A stretch of DNA of 64,000 nucleotides from Ruminococcus sp. (GCA_015066665.1 SVNX01000002.1:54076-118075); one strand, 5' to 3'. Shown: positions 25,285 through 34,525, counted from the first letter of the stretch. Notes: generated from the letters alone by a model not told the origin. Translations and numbers: made by a program.

Positions 25285-27163
25285 AGATATAACGACAGAC
25301 GGCCTGTTCGGACATCTCAAGCTGATCGAGAATGGACGGTATGGAAGCATGCTTGACGAAGTGATCCGCCGACACACGAAGATACCGTCCGGCAAAGCCA
25401 TGCTCTGCCAGCATTGAACCGAACAGGGTGGAAATTCCGCCGTTTCCCATTCCCTCCTCAAAGAAAATTACTGTTTGATAGCCGGCTGCAATTTCAGCCA
25501 GCTCCTTTTGGATCGGAAATATTTTCGTCAGCTTCAGAAGTGACGTATCATAGCCGCTTTTCTCACATGTCATGTGTGCCTTGTACACAGCGTTGTAGAC
25601 TCTGCCATAGGTCACAAGCAGCATCTTTGCGCCGTCCTCATGTGTATAAGTGTACGAGGCATTCGGTGTATCAATCGGGAAGCACAGATCCTTCTCGCTG
25701 CCTCTGGGATAGCGCACCGCTGCCAGACCCGTGTCCTTACGGATGGCACGCTGCAGGCAAAGACGCAGCTCACCATAGGTTGCGGGGGCATAGATGGATG
25801 CACCGGGGACGGAGGTCAGCATCGGCACATCGAACATGCCATGGTGGGTCTCGCCGTCCTCGCCCACGACGCCCGCTCTGTCAATGCCGAGCACCACATG
25901 GGCACCGCTGATGGCGACATCGTGGATGAGCTGGTCATAGGCACGCTGCAAAAATGTCGAATAAACGGCAAAAACAGGAACCATGCCACTGCATGCAAGT
26001 GCACCGCCGAAGGTCACAGCATGCTGCTCGGCAATGCCGACATCATAGAAACGCTCGGGGAATTCTGCTTCAAAATACTGCAGACCCGTACCGTATTTCA
26101 TGGCCGCCGTGATGGCACAAATGCGGTCATCCTCACGGGCCAGCCGCACCAGCTCCTTGCCGAAGACCGTGGAAAAACAGTCCGCACCGGAGACCTCGGG
26201 GTTGCCCGTCATAATATCAAATTTGGAAACACCGTGGAACTTGCTGGGGTTCTTCTCCGCCGGGAGATAGCCCTTGCCCTTGACGGTGTTCACATGCACG
26301 AAAACCGGCGCCTCATAGCGCTTTGCCGTGCGGAGCACTTCTTCCAGCTCCTGAAGATTATGGCCGTCCACGGGGCCGAGATACACAAAGCCCATCTGCT
26401 CAAAGAGCGTGGTCTGGCGCACGAGCATATTCTTCACGCCGTCCTTGGTGTTCTTGAGCACCTTGACAACGGGCATACCGACATGGGGCGTATTGACCAG
26501 CACCTTTTCCACGCCCTGCTTCATGCGGACATAGCTTTCCTTGTCACGGATGGAGCGCAGATAGCCGGATACGGCACCGACATTGCCGGAAATCGACATA
26601 TTATTGTCATTGAGAATGACGATGAGATTCTTGTTCTTACCGCCGTTATTGAGTCCCTCATAGGCAAGACCGCCCGTCATGGCACCGTCGCCGATGACGG
26701 CAATGACATGGTGCTTGTCCCCCTTCAGCTCCATGGCCTCGGCAAAACCGCAGGCAACGGAAATGGAGGTGCTGCTGTGACCGCTGATAAAGGTATCATG
26801 CGGGGATTCCTCGGGCTTGGGGAAGCCGGAAATACCGTTTTCACGGCGCAGCGTGGAAAACTCCTTGAGACGGCCCGTGAGGATCTTATGAGAATAGCAC
26901 TGGTGTCCCACGTCCCAGACGATCTTGTCCTGGGGCGAATCGAACACACGATGCAGCGCCATTGTCAGCTCAACCGCACCCAGATTGGATGCAAGATGGC
27001 CGCCGGTCTTTGAGACAACACGCACCATCACCGAGCGGATTTCCTTCGCCAGGCGGCGGCACTGTGCATAGGACAGGCGTTTGAGATCCTGCGGAAGCTG
27101 CAGCTCCTCGAGTCGGACATCCGCTGCTTCCAGGAATTTTTCTTTTGAATTATGCATATCCAT
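25262..27163 (-). CDS. dxs: 1-deoxy-D-xylulose-5-phosphate synthase
   Basis: This thiamine-diphosphate enzyme condenses pyruvate and glyceraldehyde 3-phosphate in the first step of the MEP isoprenoid pathway. The 633-aa protein has GGHLASNLGAVELT and DVGHQCYSHKILTGR near the N-terminus, the ThDP-binding GDGAMTGG, and the transketolase pyrimidine domain with YDVGIAEQHAVTFGGALA. The length is normal. It is 6 bases after the DUF212 gene and near ispA, so the operon supplies prenyl diphosphates. Confidence 0.97.
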   Translation of the reverse strand: MDMHNSKEKFLEAADVRLEELQLPQDLKRLSYAQCRRLAKEIRSVMVRVVSKTGGHLASNLGAVELTMALHRVFDSPQDKIVWDVGHQCYSHKILTGRLKEFSTLRRENGISGFPKPEESPHDTFISGHSSTSISVACGFAEAMELKGDKHHVIAVIGDGAMTGGLAYEGLNNGGKNKNLIVILNDNNMSISGNVGAVSGYLRSIRDKESYVRMKQGVEKVLVNTPHVGMPVVKVLKNTKDGVKNMLVRQTTLFEQMGFVYLGPVDGHNLQELEEVLRTAKRYEAPVFVHVNTVKGKGYLPAEKNPSKFHGVSKFDIMTGNPEVSGADCFSTVFGKELVRLAREDDRICAITAAMKYGTGLQYFEAEFPERFYDVGIAEQHAVTFGGALACSGMVPVFAVYSTFLQRAYDQLIHDVAISGAHVVLGIDRAGVVGEDGETHHGMFDVPMLTSVPGASIYAPATYGELRLCLQRAIRKDTGLAAVRYPRGSEKDLCFPIDTPNASYTYTHEDGAKMLLVTYGRVYNAVYKAHMTCEKSGYDTSLLKLTKIFPIQKELAEIAAGYQTVIFFEEGMGNGGISTLFGSMLAEHGFAGRYLRVSADHFVKHASIPSILDQLEMSEQAVCRYIYEYGNKN

Positions 27164-27169
27164 GGTTCT

Positions 27170-27610
27170 TTACTGCAGCGGAATCAGGACGCCGATGAGC
27201 ACGCCGAGCAGCGCACCGCAGAACACCTGCAGGGGTGTGTGGCCCAGAAATTCCTTGAACTCCTTCTTTTTATTATCAAGATTCTCTTCCTTCTTAAAAA
27301 GGATATCACGAATCAGATTCAGCTCCTTGGCGTGAAGGCCTGCCGCATAGCGCACGCCGGCTGCATCATACATAACAATGACGCCGAACACAAACGCCAA
27401 TGCGAACGCAGTGGAAGTAAAGCCCTCCACCCTGCCGCAGGAGATCATTGTGGCGCATACCAGCGATGAATGGGAGCTGGGCATGCCGCCGGAGCCGTAC
27501 AGGCGTTCCGGATTGAAGCTTGCATTCTGAAAGAAATGCAGAATGAACTTCAGGATCTGGGCACTGGCCCAGCCCAGAATACCGGCACAAAGAATCGGAT
27601 TATAAAACAT
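27170..27610 (-). CDS. DUF212 (divergent PAP2) membrane protein
   Basis: This 146-aa protein has three to four membrane segments and the family signature GSGGMPSSHSSLVCA at residues 40-54, a variant of the PAP2 phosphatase motif with the SSH serine-histidine pair, then VMYDAAGVRYAAG and a C-terminal LGHTPLQVFCGALLGV segment. By family resemblance it may dephosphorylate a lipid phosphate, perhaps a prenyl phosphate given its place between ispA and dxs; this is inference. The start lies 10 bases after the ispA stop. Confidence 0.85.
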   Translation of the reverse strand: MFYNPILCAGILGWASAQILKFILHFFQNASFNPERLYGSGGMPSSHSSLVCATMISCGRVEGFTSTAFALAFVFGVIVMYDAAGVRYAAGLHAKELNLIRDILFKKEENLDNKKKEFKEFLGHTPLQVFCGALLGVLIGVLIPLQ

Positions 27611-27620
27611 CAGCTTACAC

Positions 27621-28520
27621 CTACTTTACACGAACCAGCAGCTCATCTGTGAGAGCATGCAGGAATTCTGTATTTTCAAACATATCCAGCTGTGCATGGG
27701 CATGCTCTGAGAGTGCCTGTGCACGCTTGCGGGCTTCTTCAATGCCCAGAATGGTCACGAAGGTCTTCTTCTCTTCTTCCGCATCGCTGCCGATGGGCTT
27801 GCCGAGCATCTCGGCTGTGCTGGTCACATCCAGAATATCGTCGATGATCTGGAACGCCAGACCCACGCTCTTGCCGTATTCACCGGCCGCCTGAATCTGC
27901 TCCGGCGTGCCGCCCGCACAGAGGCATCCCATCTTGCAGGAGGCTTCCATCAGGGCACCGGTCTTGCCGAGGCACATTGTTTCCAGCTCCTCCGCTGTGA
28001 CCTTCTCCATGGTTTCAAACTGCATGTCCATGAGCTGGCCGCCGACCATACCGGCTGCGCCCTCACGCTCTGCCAGAACAGAGATCAGTGCGACTTTCTG
28101 CTCGGCAGTGAGACCTGCATCCTGTGCAAGAATCATGAACGGTGCACAAATAAGTGCATCGCCTGCAAGAATTGCGGTGGCCTCGCCGAATGCCTTATGG
28201 CAGGAGGGCTTGCCGCGGCGGAGATCGTCATCATCCATCGCCGGCAGATCATCAAAGATCAGGGACGAGGTATGGGTCATTTCCATGGCACAGGCAGCAC
28301 TGTCCGCAGCCTGCAGAGAACCGCCGCACACCTCACAGAATGCGTAGATCAGAGCCGGACGGATGCGCTTGCCGCCTGCGGACAGAGAATGCCGCATGGC
28401 GTCATAGAGCATATCGGTATCCATACCGGCCGCAGCCTTCTGCATGGCTGCCACCTGTTCAAGTATATATGTTTCCACACGGGCAGCGTACTGTCCGAGC
28501 TGTTCCTTCACGTTCATCAT
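27621..28520 (-). CDS. ispA: Polyprenyl (farnesyl) diphosphate synthase
   Basis: It condenses isopentenyl and allylic diphosphates. The 299-aa protein has the first Asp-rich motif DDLPAMDDDDLRRG, GDALICAPF, a KTGALMEAS segment and the second Asp-rich motif QIIDDILD. The short-chain signature upstream of the first motif fits farnesyl or geranyl product length, but this cannot be fixed from sequence by eye. ATG 28520 has GAGG 6 bases upstream, directly after the xseB stop. Confidence 0.94.
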   Translation of the reverse strand: MMNVKEQLGQYAARVETYILEQVAAMQKAAAGMDTDMLYDAMRHSLSAGGKRIRPALIYAFCEVCGGSLQAADSAACAMEMTHTSSLIFDDLPAMDDDDLRRGKPSCHKAFGEATAILAGDALICAPFMILAQDAGLTAEQKVALISVLAEREGAAGMVGGQLMDMQFETMEKVTAEELETMCLGKTGALMEASCKMGCLCAGGTPEQIQAAGEYGKSVGLAFQIIDDILDVTSTAEMLGKPIGSDAEEEKKTFVTILGIEEARKRAQALSEHAHAQLDMFENTEFLHALTDELLVRVK

Positions 28521-28521
28521 A

Positions 28522-28716
28522 TTAGTCCTCATTTCCCTGCAGGGGCACCGGAATTTCCTCCACGGCAAGCACGGCTTCCTGCAATACTTTATGGCACTGC
28601 GTCGAGAGTTCCATGCCCTCGGCATAGAGCTTGGCGGACTCCTCAAGGGAGAGCTTGCCCTGCTCGAGCTGATCGGCGATCTCTGTCAGACGCTGCATCA
28701 TTTCCTCATATTTCAT
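28522..28716 (-). CDS. xseB: Exodeoxyribonuclease VII small subunit
   Basis: This 64-aa helical subunit binds XseA to form exonuclease VII, a single-strand DNA exonuclease. It has the family core YEEMMQRLTEIADQLEQG and KLSLEESAKLYAEGMEL. It overlaps the end of xseA by 11 bases and abuts ispA. Confidence 0.93.
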   Translation of the reverse strand: MKYEEMMQRLTEIADQLEQGKLSLEESAKLYAEGMELSTQCHKVLQEAVLAVEEIPVPLQGNED

Positions 28717-29902
28717 TGATTTCCTCCACTGTTGCTGTGAGAATGCCGTCCTGCATGCGGATCTTTACCGCATCGCCCGGATGAATGCTGCGGGCGGACG
28801 GCTGCACCTGTCCCTCTGCATCATAAACGGCTGCATAGCCCCGCTCGAGAATCTGCAGCGGGTCGAGCTGATGGAGCCTGTCCTGCATGGCCTTCCATGC
28901 GGCATGCTCCTGTGCCAGCCTGAACTGCACACTCCGGCTGATCCGCTCTGTCAGACGCTGTCTGCGTGCTTCGGCAAGACGGATACGCTCACCGGGCGAG
29001 CACAGCGCCATTCTCGCACTGAGCTGGCCTGCACGATGCTGCTCCCTGCGGAGATATGCTGTATAAACAGTATGCAGTCTTCTCGCTGCAATATCCGTTT
29101 TTTCGTGCAGATGGCGGATGTCGGGAACGGCCAGCTCTGCGGCGGCCGAGGGTGTCGGGGCACGGTGATCGGCCACGGCATCGGCAATGGTCACATCGGT
29201 CTCATGTCCCACGGCAGAAATGACGGGGACACTGCAGTCATAAATTGCATAGGCAACGGCTTCGGCATTGAAGGCACGAAGATCTTCGGCAGAACCGCCG
29301 CCGCGGCCGAGGATGATCACATCACAGCCGGACTGATCGGCCTTTCTCAGTGCACGGCAGATTGACTGCGGGGCTTGCTCGCCCTGTACGAGAACGGAAA
29401 ACACCTTCACACTGACGATGGGGCATCGTCTGCGCAGAATCTGCAGAATGTCCTGCAGTGCCGCACCCGTGCCCGATGTCACAACGCCGATCGTACGGGG
29501 CATTGCCGGCAGCGGACGCTTGGCAGACGAATCAAAAAGGCCGTCCCTGCGGAGCTTTTCCTTGAGCTGTTCAAGTGCGAGTGCCGCTGCGCCCACACCG
29601 TCGGGCTGCATATCGGTCACATTCAGCTGATACACGCCGTCACGTTCATAGACGGTCAGGCCTGCGCTGACGATGACATGCATGCCATTCTCGGGCATGA
29701 ACCGCAGACGGGATGCCATGGTACGGAACATCACAGCCTTCACGGTGCATTCCGCATCCTTCAGCGAAAAATAGAAATGCCCCGAGCGGTGTGCGGTGAA
29801 ATTCGAGATCTCACCTTTGATCAGAAAACGCTGTAAATGGCGATCCTCCCGTACCTTGGACGCCATATAGCGGTTGATTTGCGAAACGGTCAGCACAGCC
29901 AT
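28706..29902 (-). CDS. xseA: Exodeoxyribonuclease VII large subunit
   Basis: This catalytic subunit of exonuclease VII has 398 residues: an N-terminal OB-fold (FLIKGEISNFTAHRSGHFYFSLKD), a nuclease domain with the IGVVTSGTGAALQDIL and ILGRGGGSAEDLRAFN segments, SAVGHETDVTIADAVADHRAPTPSAAAE in pieces, and a coiled-coil C-terminus. The ATG at 29902 immediately follows the stop of the TsaD-like gene. It is transcribed with xseB. Confidence 0.95.
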   Translation of the reverse strand: MAVLTVSQINRYMASKVREDRHLQRFLIKGEISNFTAHRSGHFYFSLKDAECTVKAVMFRTMASRLRFMPENGMHVIVSAGLTVYERDGVYQLNVTDMQPDGVGAAALALEQLKEKLRRDGLFDSSAKRPLPAMPRTIGVVTSGTGAALQDILQILRRRCPIVSVKVFSVLVQGEQAPQSICRALRKADQSGCDVIILGRGGGSAEDLRAFNAEAVAYAIYDCSVPVISAVGHETDVTIADAVADHRAPTPSAAAELAVPDIRHLHEKTDIAARRLHTVYTAYLRREQHRAGQLSARMALCSPGERIRLAEARRQRLTERISRSVQFRLAQEHAAWKAMQDRLHQLDPLQILERGYAAVYDAEGQVQPSARSIHPGDAVKIRMQDGILTATVEEINEI

Positions 29903-29903
29903 G

Positions 29904-30842
29904 CTACACCGCCTGTTCTGCACAGAGGGCCGCATAAATGGCAGTCCCTGCTGCATTGTCGCAGGAAAAAGCGGGCTTTGCAAACACAGCACCCTTCACC
30001 TGACGCAGGCAGCTCTGGATGAGCTGATTGGACATCACGCCGCCCGCATAGACCACGGGGCAGTCTGCGTGGATTTCCTGTGCCTTTTTTGTCATGGCAA
30101 GGAGCACATCGGCAATGGCCGACAGGCAGCGTTTTGCCACATCACAGGGTGCTTCCCCCGCACGGATGGCGGCGGCGCACTGATTCTCCAGTCCCGACAG
30201 ACAGCAGTCCGTGCCCTTCATGGTGGGACGATAACGGAATGTCTTTGTGCTCTCTGCGGCGAGTACCTCGAGGGCGGGCCCGCAGGGGAACTGCAGTCCG
30301 AGCATGACGCCCACACGATCGACAGCCTGTCCGGCCTTGAGGTCGAGCGATGTGCCGACGGGGGTGATGCGCAGCATGAGTTCTTCATCCGGCTCGCAGT
30401 ACACGCAGTCCGTGGTGCCGCCGCTCACATGGAATGCAAGAAACGGCTGCTTCACGAGGGCAAGCGCATCGGCCGAATAGAGTGCCGCCAGAATATGGCC
30501 GATCTGGTGGCTCGTCCGGTAAACGGGTATGCCTCCCATCTGCCCAAGCATATCCGCTGCGGACGCACCGCACAGAAAGCAGGGCATGTAGGAGCCTTCC
30601 GCATTACGAGGACGCACAGAAACCCCGATGCCGGACAGACCGGTTTCGGGAAATGTCAGCTGGCCGACCATCTGCGGCAGCTGTACAGTATGATGGAACA
30701 CCGCATCGCTCTGACGCAGTCCCTTCTCGCCCGGTTTGACGGGGAGCAGCTTCTTGGCCTGTACGATTGTACCCGTACCCGTGTCATAGAGCGCAGCGGA
30801 TGTTGTATAATTGCTGGTATCCAGTCCCAGATAGAACGCCAT
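29904..30842 (-). CDS. TsaD/Kae1-family paralogue (peptidase M22-like)
   Basis: This 312-aa ASKHA-fold protein resembles TsaD, which makes the t6A modification of tRNA with TsaB and TsaE. It keeps the metal-binding H-x(3)-H (SHQIGH), a GG(T)TDC variant of the GGHT phosphate loop, and a closing YAGGVMSNQLIQ segment. It starts with LGLDTSNYTTSAAL. The divergence and location between nusB and xseA, rather than near tsaB or tsaE, mark it as the secondary clostridial paralogue whose role is unknown; a canonical TsaD should exist elsewhere. Its ATG overlaps the nusB stop by one base. Confidence 0.8.
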   Translation of the reverse strand: MAFYLGLDTSNYTTSAALYDTGTGTIVQAKKLLPVKPGEKGLRQSDAVFHHTVQLPQMVGQLTFPETGLSGIGVSVRPRNAEGSYMPCFLCGASAADMLGQMGGIPVYRTSHQIGHILAALYSADALALVKQPFLAFHVSGGTTDCVYCEPDEELMLRITPVGTSLDLKAGQAVDRVGVMLGLQFPCGPALEVLAAESTKTFRYRPTMKGTDCCLSGLENQCAAAIRAGEAPCDVAKRCLSAIADVLLAMTKKAQEIHADCPVVYAGGVMSNQLIQSCLRQVKGAVFAKPAFSCDNAAGTAIYAALCAEQAV

Positions 30843-31264
30843 CAGGCTTCCTCCGTCACTTCGGTCTGCGCCGGCAGGCTGCGGTTGTAGGAGCCGAGCA
30901 GTCCGTTGATGAACTTGGTGTCCTCCATGTAAGTATACTTCTGGGAGATGGCCACAGCCTCACTGATGGCCACGTTGCGGGGCACCTTGGGGCTGTACAG
31001 GATCTCATAGATGGCCATGCGCAGCAGAATCAGGTTCATGCGGGCAATACGGCTGACTGCACGCTTCTTGCTGAACTCCGCAATGACCGCATCCAGCTCC
31101 TCGGTGTGAGCCAGTACGCCCTCCACCAGTGCCTTGACATGTTCATCGATGGTGATTTCCTCGATCTCCTCTGCCACTGCATACAGCTCCTCGGGCGTGT
31201 CATCACGCAGGGATGCCTCAAACAGAAGCAGGAACGCATTTTCTCTGTACTGACGTCTTGTCAT
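30842..31264 (-). CDS. nusB: Transcription antitermination factor NusB
   Basis: This 140-aa all-helical protein binds boxA RNA with NusE/S10 during rRNA transcription. It has the family opening RRQYRENAFLLLFE, a central AVSRIARMNLILLRMAIYEIL and the C-terminal VAISEAVAISQKY and FINGLLG segments. ATG 31264 has GGAGG 5 bases upstream. An 8-bp hairpin at 31294-31318 lies in the 96-base gap from asp23. Confidence 0.95.
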   Translation of the reverse strand: MTRRQYRENAFLLLFEASLRDDTPEELYAVAEEIEEITIDEHVKALVEGVLAHTEELDAVIAEFSKKRAVSRIARMNLILLRMAIYEILYSPKVPRNVAISEAVAISQKYTYMEDTKFINGLLGSYNRSLPAQTEVTEEA

Positions 31265-31293
31265 GTTTACCTCCAGTATGTTGATACAGCAGG

Positions 31294-31318
31294 ATGCAGC
31301 ATGCAGACAATGCTGCAT
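31294..31318. other. Hairpin in the asp23-nusB intergenic space
   Basis: ATGCAGCA and TGCTGCAT form an 8-bp stem with a 9-base loop about 30 bases before nusB. There is no T run, so it is more likely an mRNA processing or stability element than a terminator. Confidence 0.4.
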
Positions 31319-31360
31319 GCTCTCCCGCCGATGATTTCCTCTGAAATCGGATCTGTGGAA

Positions 31361-31693
31361 TTATTCCTCGAAGTCCACGCCAGTGACTTCCACATCCACG
31401 TTGACAGCGGTCACACCCGTCATGTCCTGAATGCTCTGCTTGACAGCAAGCTGCACCTGCTTTGCCACCTGCACGGCACGGTAGCCATTCTTCAGGATGA
31501 TTCTGACATCCACGGCAATGGCACCGCCGAGGTTCTCCACTTCAACAGGACGCACCAGCAGATCACGCAGGCTTGCTCTGTTGCCGGCAAGGCCTGCCAC
31601 GCCCTCCACATCGCGTACGGCCAGTGCCGCTACGCTGCGCAGTACGTCCTCTGAAATCTGAATGGAGCGCTCTCCGGTCTGTACTTTATCCAT
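31361..31693 (-). CDS. Asp23/Gls24 family envelope stress protein
   Basis: This 110-aa protein of the Asp23/Gls24 (YqhY/AmaP-associated) family has ISEDVLRSVAALAVRDVEGVAGLAG at the start in the usual position and a closing VNVDVEVTGVDF. In Bacillus YqhY lies in the same place between spoIIIA and nusB and affects fatty-acid synthesis regulation. ATG 31693 has GGAAG upstream. Its own promoter overlaps the spoIIIAH stop, so it separates vegetative genes from the sporulation operon. Confidence 0.9.
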   Translation of the reverse strand: MDKVQTGERSIQISEDVLRSVAALAVRDVEGVAGLAGNRASLRDLLVRPVEVENLGGAIAVDVRIILKNGYRAVQVAKQVQLAVKQSIQDMTGVTAVNVDVEVTGVDFEE

Positions 31694-31786
31694 AATCTGA
31701 CTTCCTTTCTTTGACAAAATGCACATTTTCTTCCAACTTCTGGAAAAATTATGCAATTTTGAGGGTGAAATTCTCTCCTAACTCCT

Positions 31787-31815
31787 ATTATACCAAAAAA
31801 ATCAGAAAAGTACAA
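31787..31815 (-). promoter_or_regulatory. Sigma-A promoter of the asp23-nusB run
   Basis: TTGTAC and TATAAT are separated by 17 bases with TGG before the -10. The -35 ends at the last base before the spoIIIAH stop codon. It probably drives 14 genes down to the terminator at 20563-20599. Confidence 0.8.
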
Positions 31816-32388
31816 CTATTTTACTTCAAAAATTCTGATATTTTCTGAAGAAATTGAAATTTCCCCTAAAATGATGTCTTTGATGAGGGCGGCATCGGCT
31901 GCTTCAAGGCCGTCGCTCTTGACTACAACCTTCGCATTTTCGCCGTCAAGGTAGACTACGCAGTCTGAAAAACCCTGTGATTTGATGAGGGATTCGATGT
32001 TGCCCTCGCACTCGATGAGATTGGAGACCTCCACGGCATCGAGTGCAGTGGTGATGATTTCGTTCTCGGTCAGGTCGCCGCCGCCCATAATCATCTGGAG
32101 CGTCTGGACGGCCTGGTCACGGTTGGTGGTTTTCTCAAGCCGTGCCTGTGCAAAGTAATCTTCACTGTCTGACAGAGCTGCCGCATCCGGTGCGGCATCG
32201 GCCTCGGCATTGACAAACTCGGTGTCGCCGTAGTTCTCCTGCTCCGCCGTCATCTCCGAAACGGGCGTCATCGGGGTCAGATCGGATTTGGTCAGGCTGT
32301 AGTTGATGTACACCGCAATGGCGAGCATGGCGGTGAGACAGGACAGAACGATCTGCTTTTTGCCGATGATGATGGATGGTTTTTTCAT
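31816..32388 (-). CDS. spoIIIAH: Stage III sporulation protein AH
   Basis: The mother-cell protein SpoIIIAH spans the outer forespore membrane and binds SpoIIQ in the intermembrane channel. The 190-aa product has one membrane helix (residues 12-28) followed by an acidic linker and the ring-forming YscJ/FliF-like domain (residues 75-190) with YFAQARLEKTTNRDQAV and FSDCVVYLDGENAKVVVK. Asp23 lies downstream with a separate promoter. Confidence 0.93.
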   Translation of the reverse strand: MKKPSIIIGKKQIVLSCLTAMLAIAVYINYSLTKSDLTPMTPVSEMTAEQENYGDTEFVNAEADAAPDAAALSDSEDYFAQARLEKTTNRDQAVQTLQMIMGGGDLTENEIITTALDAVEVSNLIECEGNIESLIKSQGFSDCVVYLDGENAKVVVKSDGLEAADAALIKDIILGEISISSENIRIFEVK

Positions 32389-32420
32389 AAATAGCGCTCC
32401 TTTCGTGCACCTGTACTGAA

Positions 32421-32933
32421 TCAGTTCAGCGTTGTGACATAGATTCTTGCGGTGGAAATGCCGCAGGCAACGGCAACAGTGCGGTAGACATCCTCCTGCA
32501 CAGTGCTCCGCATGCCGCCCTCGCAGGCAACCACGACTCCCGTGACGGGCGGATGGCTCACCGATTCCATCAGCGGTGTCCGGCTGCCGCCCACGGTCAC
32601 ATAGCTGCTGCTGTGCTTGACCTGCTCGTCCGAGATCATCTCATCGCCCTCGATGGCATAATGATACTCCTCGCTGCCGCCCAGCGTCACCAGCACCTCC
32701 ACACGGCCGACGCCCGCAATCTCGCCGAGCATGCCGGCCAGCTCCTCCTGCAGCTGCAGGCGGTACTGCTCCTGCTGTGCCCCCAGATCCGAAGGCGGTT
32801 CGGCCGATGCCGTCTCCTCCGGCTTCATCCAGCCCGAAAGCAGGATACAGACCATGCCGGCCAGTCCCAGCACTACCACAAGGCGTGTGCCGTTTTCCTT
32901 CCGCAGGCACTCAGCCAACCACTTCTTCCACAT
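32421..32933 (-). CDS. spoIIIAG: Stage III sporulation protein AG
   Basis: SpoIIIAG forms a large ring in the feeding-tube channel. The 170-aa protein has one membrane helix (VVVLGLAGMVCILLSGW) and a ring-building domain with GVGRVEVLVTLGGSEEYHYA and a closing GISTARIYVTTLN. ATG 32933 follows GGAGG and overlaps spoIIIAF by 23 bases. A longer upstream frame is antisense-free but lies inside spoIIIAF. Confidence 0.9.
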   Translation of the reverse strand: MWKKWLAECLRKENGTRLVVVLGLAGMVCILLSGWMKPEETASAEPPSDLGAQQEQYRLQLQEELAGMLGEIAGVGRVEVLVTLGGSEEYHYAIEGDEMISDEQVKHSSSYVTVGGSRTPLMESVSHPPVTGVVVACEGGMRSTVQEDVYRTVAVACGISTARIYVTTLN

Positions 32934-33381
32934 GCAGTGCCACCTCCTCTCCCAGCTGCTGCCGGAGCAGCACGCTTGCCCTCTGAAAGTCATCGCACAC
33001 CACGCTGACCTCACTAATGGATATGCTCCCCGTCTCGCTGATATGCACCGACACGCTGACATCCGTACAGGCAATGCCCTCGGCTGACAGGAGCGTGCGC
33101 ACAGCTGACTCGCTGCACAGAGCGGTTTTCTCCAGCAATTGCTGCTCCATGGCAGTTGTGAGCGTCCCGCTCTCGGGGAGAACATCCGCCTGCATCAGCC
33201 GTTCTGTGAGCGTGTCATAATCAATCCGCAGAAACGGCACCGCCATGCACAGCACAAACAAAAGCGAGAGCAGAAAACGCATCTGCTTCTCAAGCAGCCG
33301 TCCGGGCTGGATCATGGTGCACAGTCCCATGGCAAGGCTCAGCATGCATGCCCCTGAAATAATCGTTCTGAACTGTTCCAT
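32911..33381 (-). CDS. spoIIIAF: Stage III sporulation protein AF
   Basis: This 156-aa protein has two N-terminal membrane helices (ACMLSLAMGLCTMIQP and FLLSLLFVLCMAVPFL) and a soluble C-terminal domain with a ring-building-like fold. It belongs to the SpoIIIA-SpoIIQ channel. Identification rests on the helix pair, length and position between spoIIIAE and spoIIIAG more than on strong motifs. Confidence 0.88.
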   Translation of the reverse strand: MEQFRTIISGACMLSLAMGLCTMIQPGRLLEKQMRFLLSLLFVLCMAVPFLRIDYDTLTERLMQADVLPESGTLTTAMEQQLLEKTALCSESAVRTLLSAEGIACTDVSVSVHISETGSISISEVSVVCDDFQRASVLLRQQLGEEVALHVEEVVG

Positions 33382-33394
33382 CCTCCCCCTCCCT

Positions 33395-34525
33395 TCAGGC
33401 GGCCGTGCCGCTGCCGAGCAGCATCATTACAGCAGTGGACACCACAAACATGACCGAGAAGCTCACAGCCACGGAAAAGGCCGCAGCCATGACGTTTTCG
33501 GTGTTTTTGAGAAGCCGTTCGAGACGGGACACGCCGAAAAGTCCCGCAATGGCCTGTCCCGCTCCCAGCGTCAGGCGGTACAGTCCGAGATGCACCAGCA
33601 CCGGCAGCAGGATCGTGAGCACGGCAGCGATCCCGATGACGCCCGTAGTCGATCGAAGCACACCCATGCTCCCGAGCACCGAGGCATAGGCATCGGAAAC
33701 GGCACTGCCCACAAACGGCACGGCATTGGCGATCATGTATTTTGTCGTGCGTGAGGTGAGCCGGTCGGCAGACAGACTCATCATGCTCTGCACGGAAAGC
33801 AGGCCCAGAAACAGGCTCATCAGAAACCCGAGCAGCCACACTGCGGCCTTGTGCAGCATCCGGACGAGTCCCTCGAGGGAAACTGCGGGATTGACCGCAT
33901 CGACAATCGACATGGCCAGTCCCATACTCAGCATCGGGAAAAGCACATGCACCGAGAGCTGCATGGCGATCTCGCACAGTCCCACCATCATGCCCTGATA
34001 GCCGGCAGCGGCCGTAATGCCGCCGCTCACGGTCAGCACTGCGGCAAAAATCGTCGAAAACGACAGCATGAAAACGGAACTTGCACGGAGCATCTCGGCG
34101 GCCTGCAGGAAGACATCGCTGAGCGGTTCGGCCATGACCCCGACCGCACACAGCACACAGACCGTATCGTAAACACCGGCGGTCTCCGTGCGTGTGCCCT
34201 GCAGGCTGTCCGTGAGGGAAGCGAGCAGAATGACACCCGTGAGCATCGCAAGCATCCGCAGAGGTGCCGCTGCACTTTGCAGCGCCTTAGAGAGCAGCGC
34301 CCGCACAAGATCTCCAAGCGAGGTGCTGCCCGCCTCTTCATCGGACTGCGGGTACATGGATGCAAGCTCGGCCATACCCTGTTCCTCAAGCAGATCGGGG
34401 ATGCCGCCCGCTTCCCAGAGGGCTTCAAGCGTCCCGTCCGGCTGCGGTGATTCAGCAGAAACGTGCAGCATCCGCATCGGACAGAGCAGCAGAATCAAGC
34501 CCAGAAGAATGCCCGCAGCCCTCAT
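33395..34525 (-). CDS. spoIIIAE: Stage III sporulation protein AE
   Basis: This 376-aa polytopic protein is the large membrane subunit of the SpoIIIA complex. It starts with a signal-like segment (ILLGLILLLCPMRMLHVSA), then a soluble part and about seven membrane helices, with the family core NAVPFVGSAVSDAYASVLGS near residue 270. The ATG at 34525 overlaps the spoIIIAD stop by 4 bases. An upstream in-frame extension into spoIIIAD was rejected. Confidence 0.93.
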   Translation of the reverse strand: MRAAGILLGLILLLCPMRMLHVSAESPQPDGTLEALWEAGGIPDLLEEQGMAELASMYPQSDEEAGSTSLGDLVRALLSKALQSAAAPLRMLAMLTGVILLASLTDSLQGTRTETAGVYDTVCVLCAVGVMAEPLSDVFLQAAEMLRASSVFMLSFSTIFAAVLTVSGGITAAAGYQGMMVGLCEIAMQLSVHVLFPMLSMGLAMSIVDAVNPAVSLEGLVRMLHKAAVWLLGFLMSLFLGLLSVQSMMSLSADRLTSRTTKYMIANAVPFVGSAVSDAYASVLGSMGVLRSTTGVIGIAAVLTILLPVLVHLGLYRLTLGAGQAIAGLFGVSRLERLLKNTENVMAAAFSVAVSFSVMFVVSTAVMMLLGSGTAA

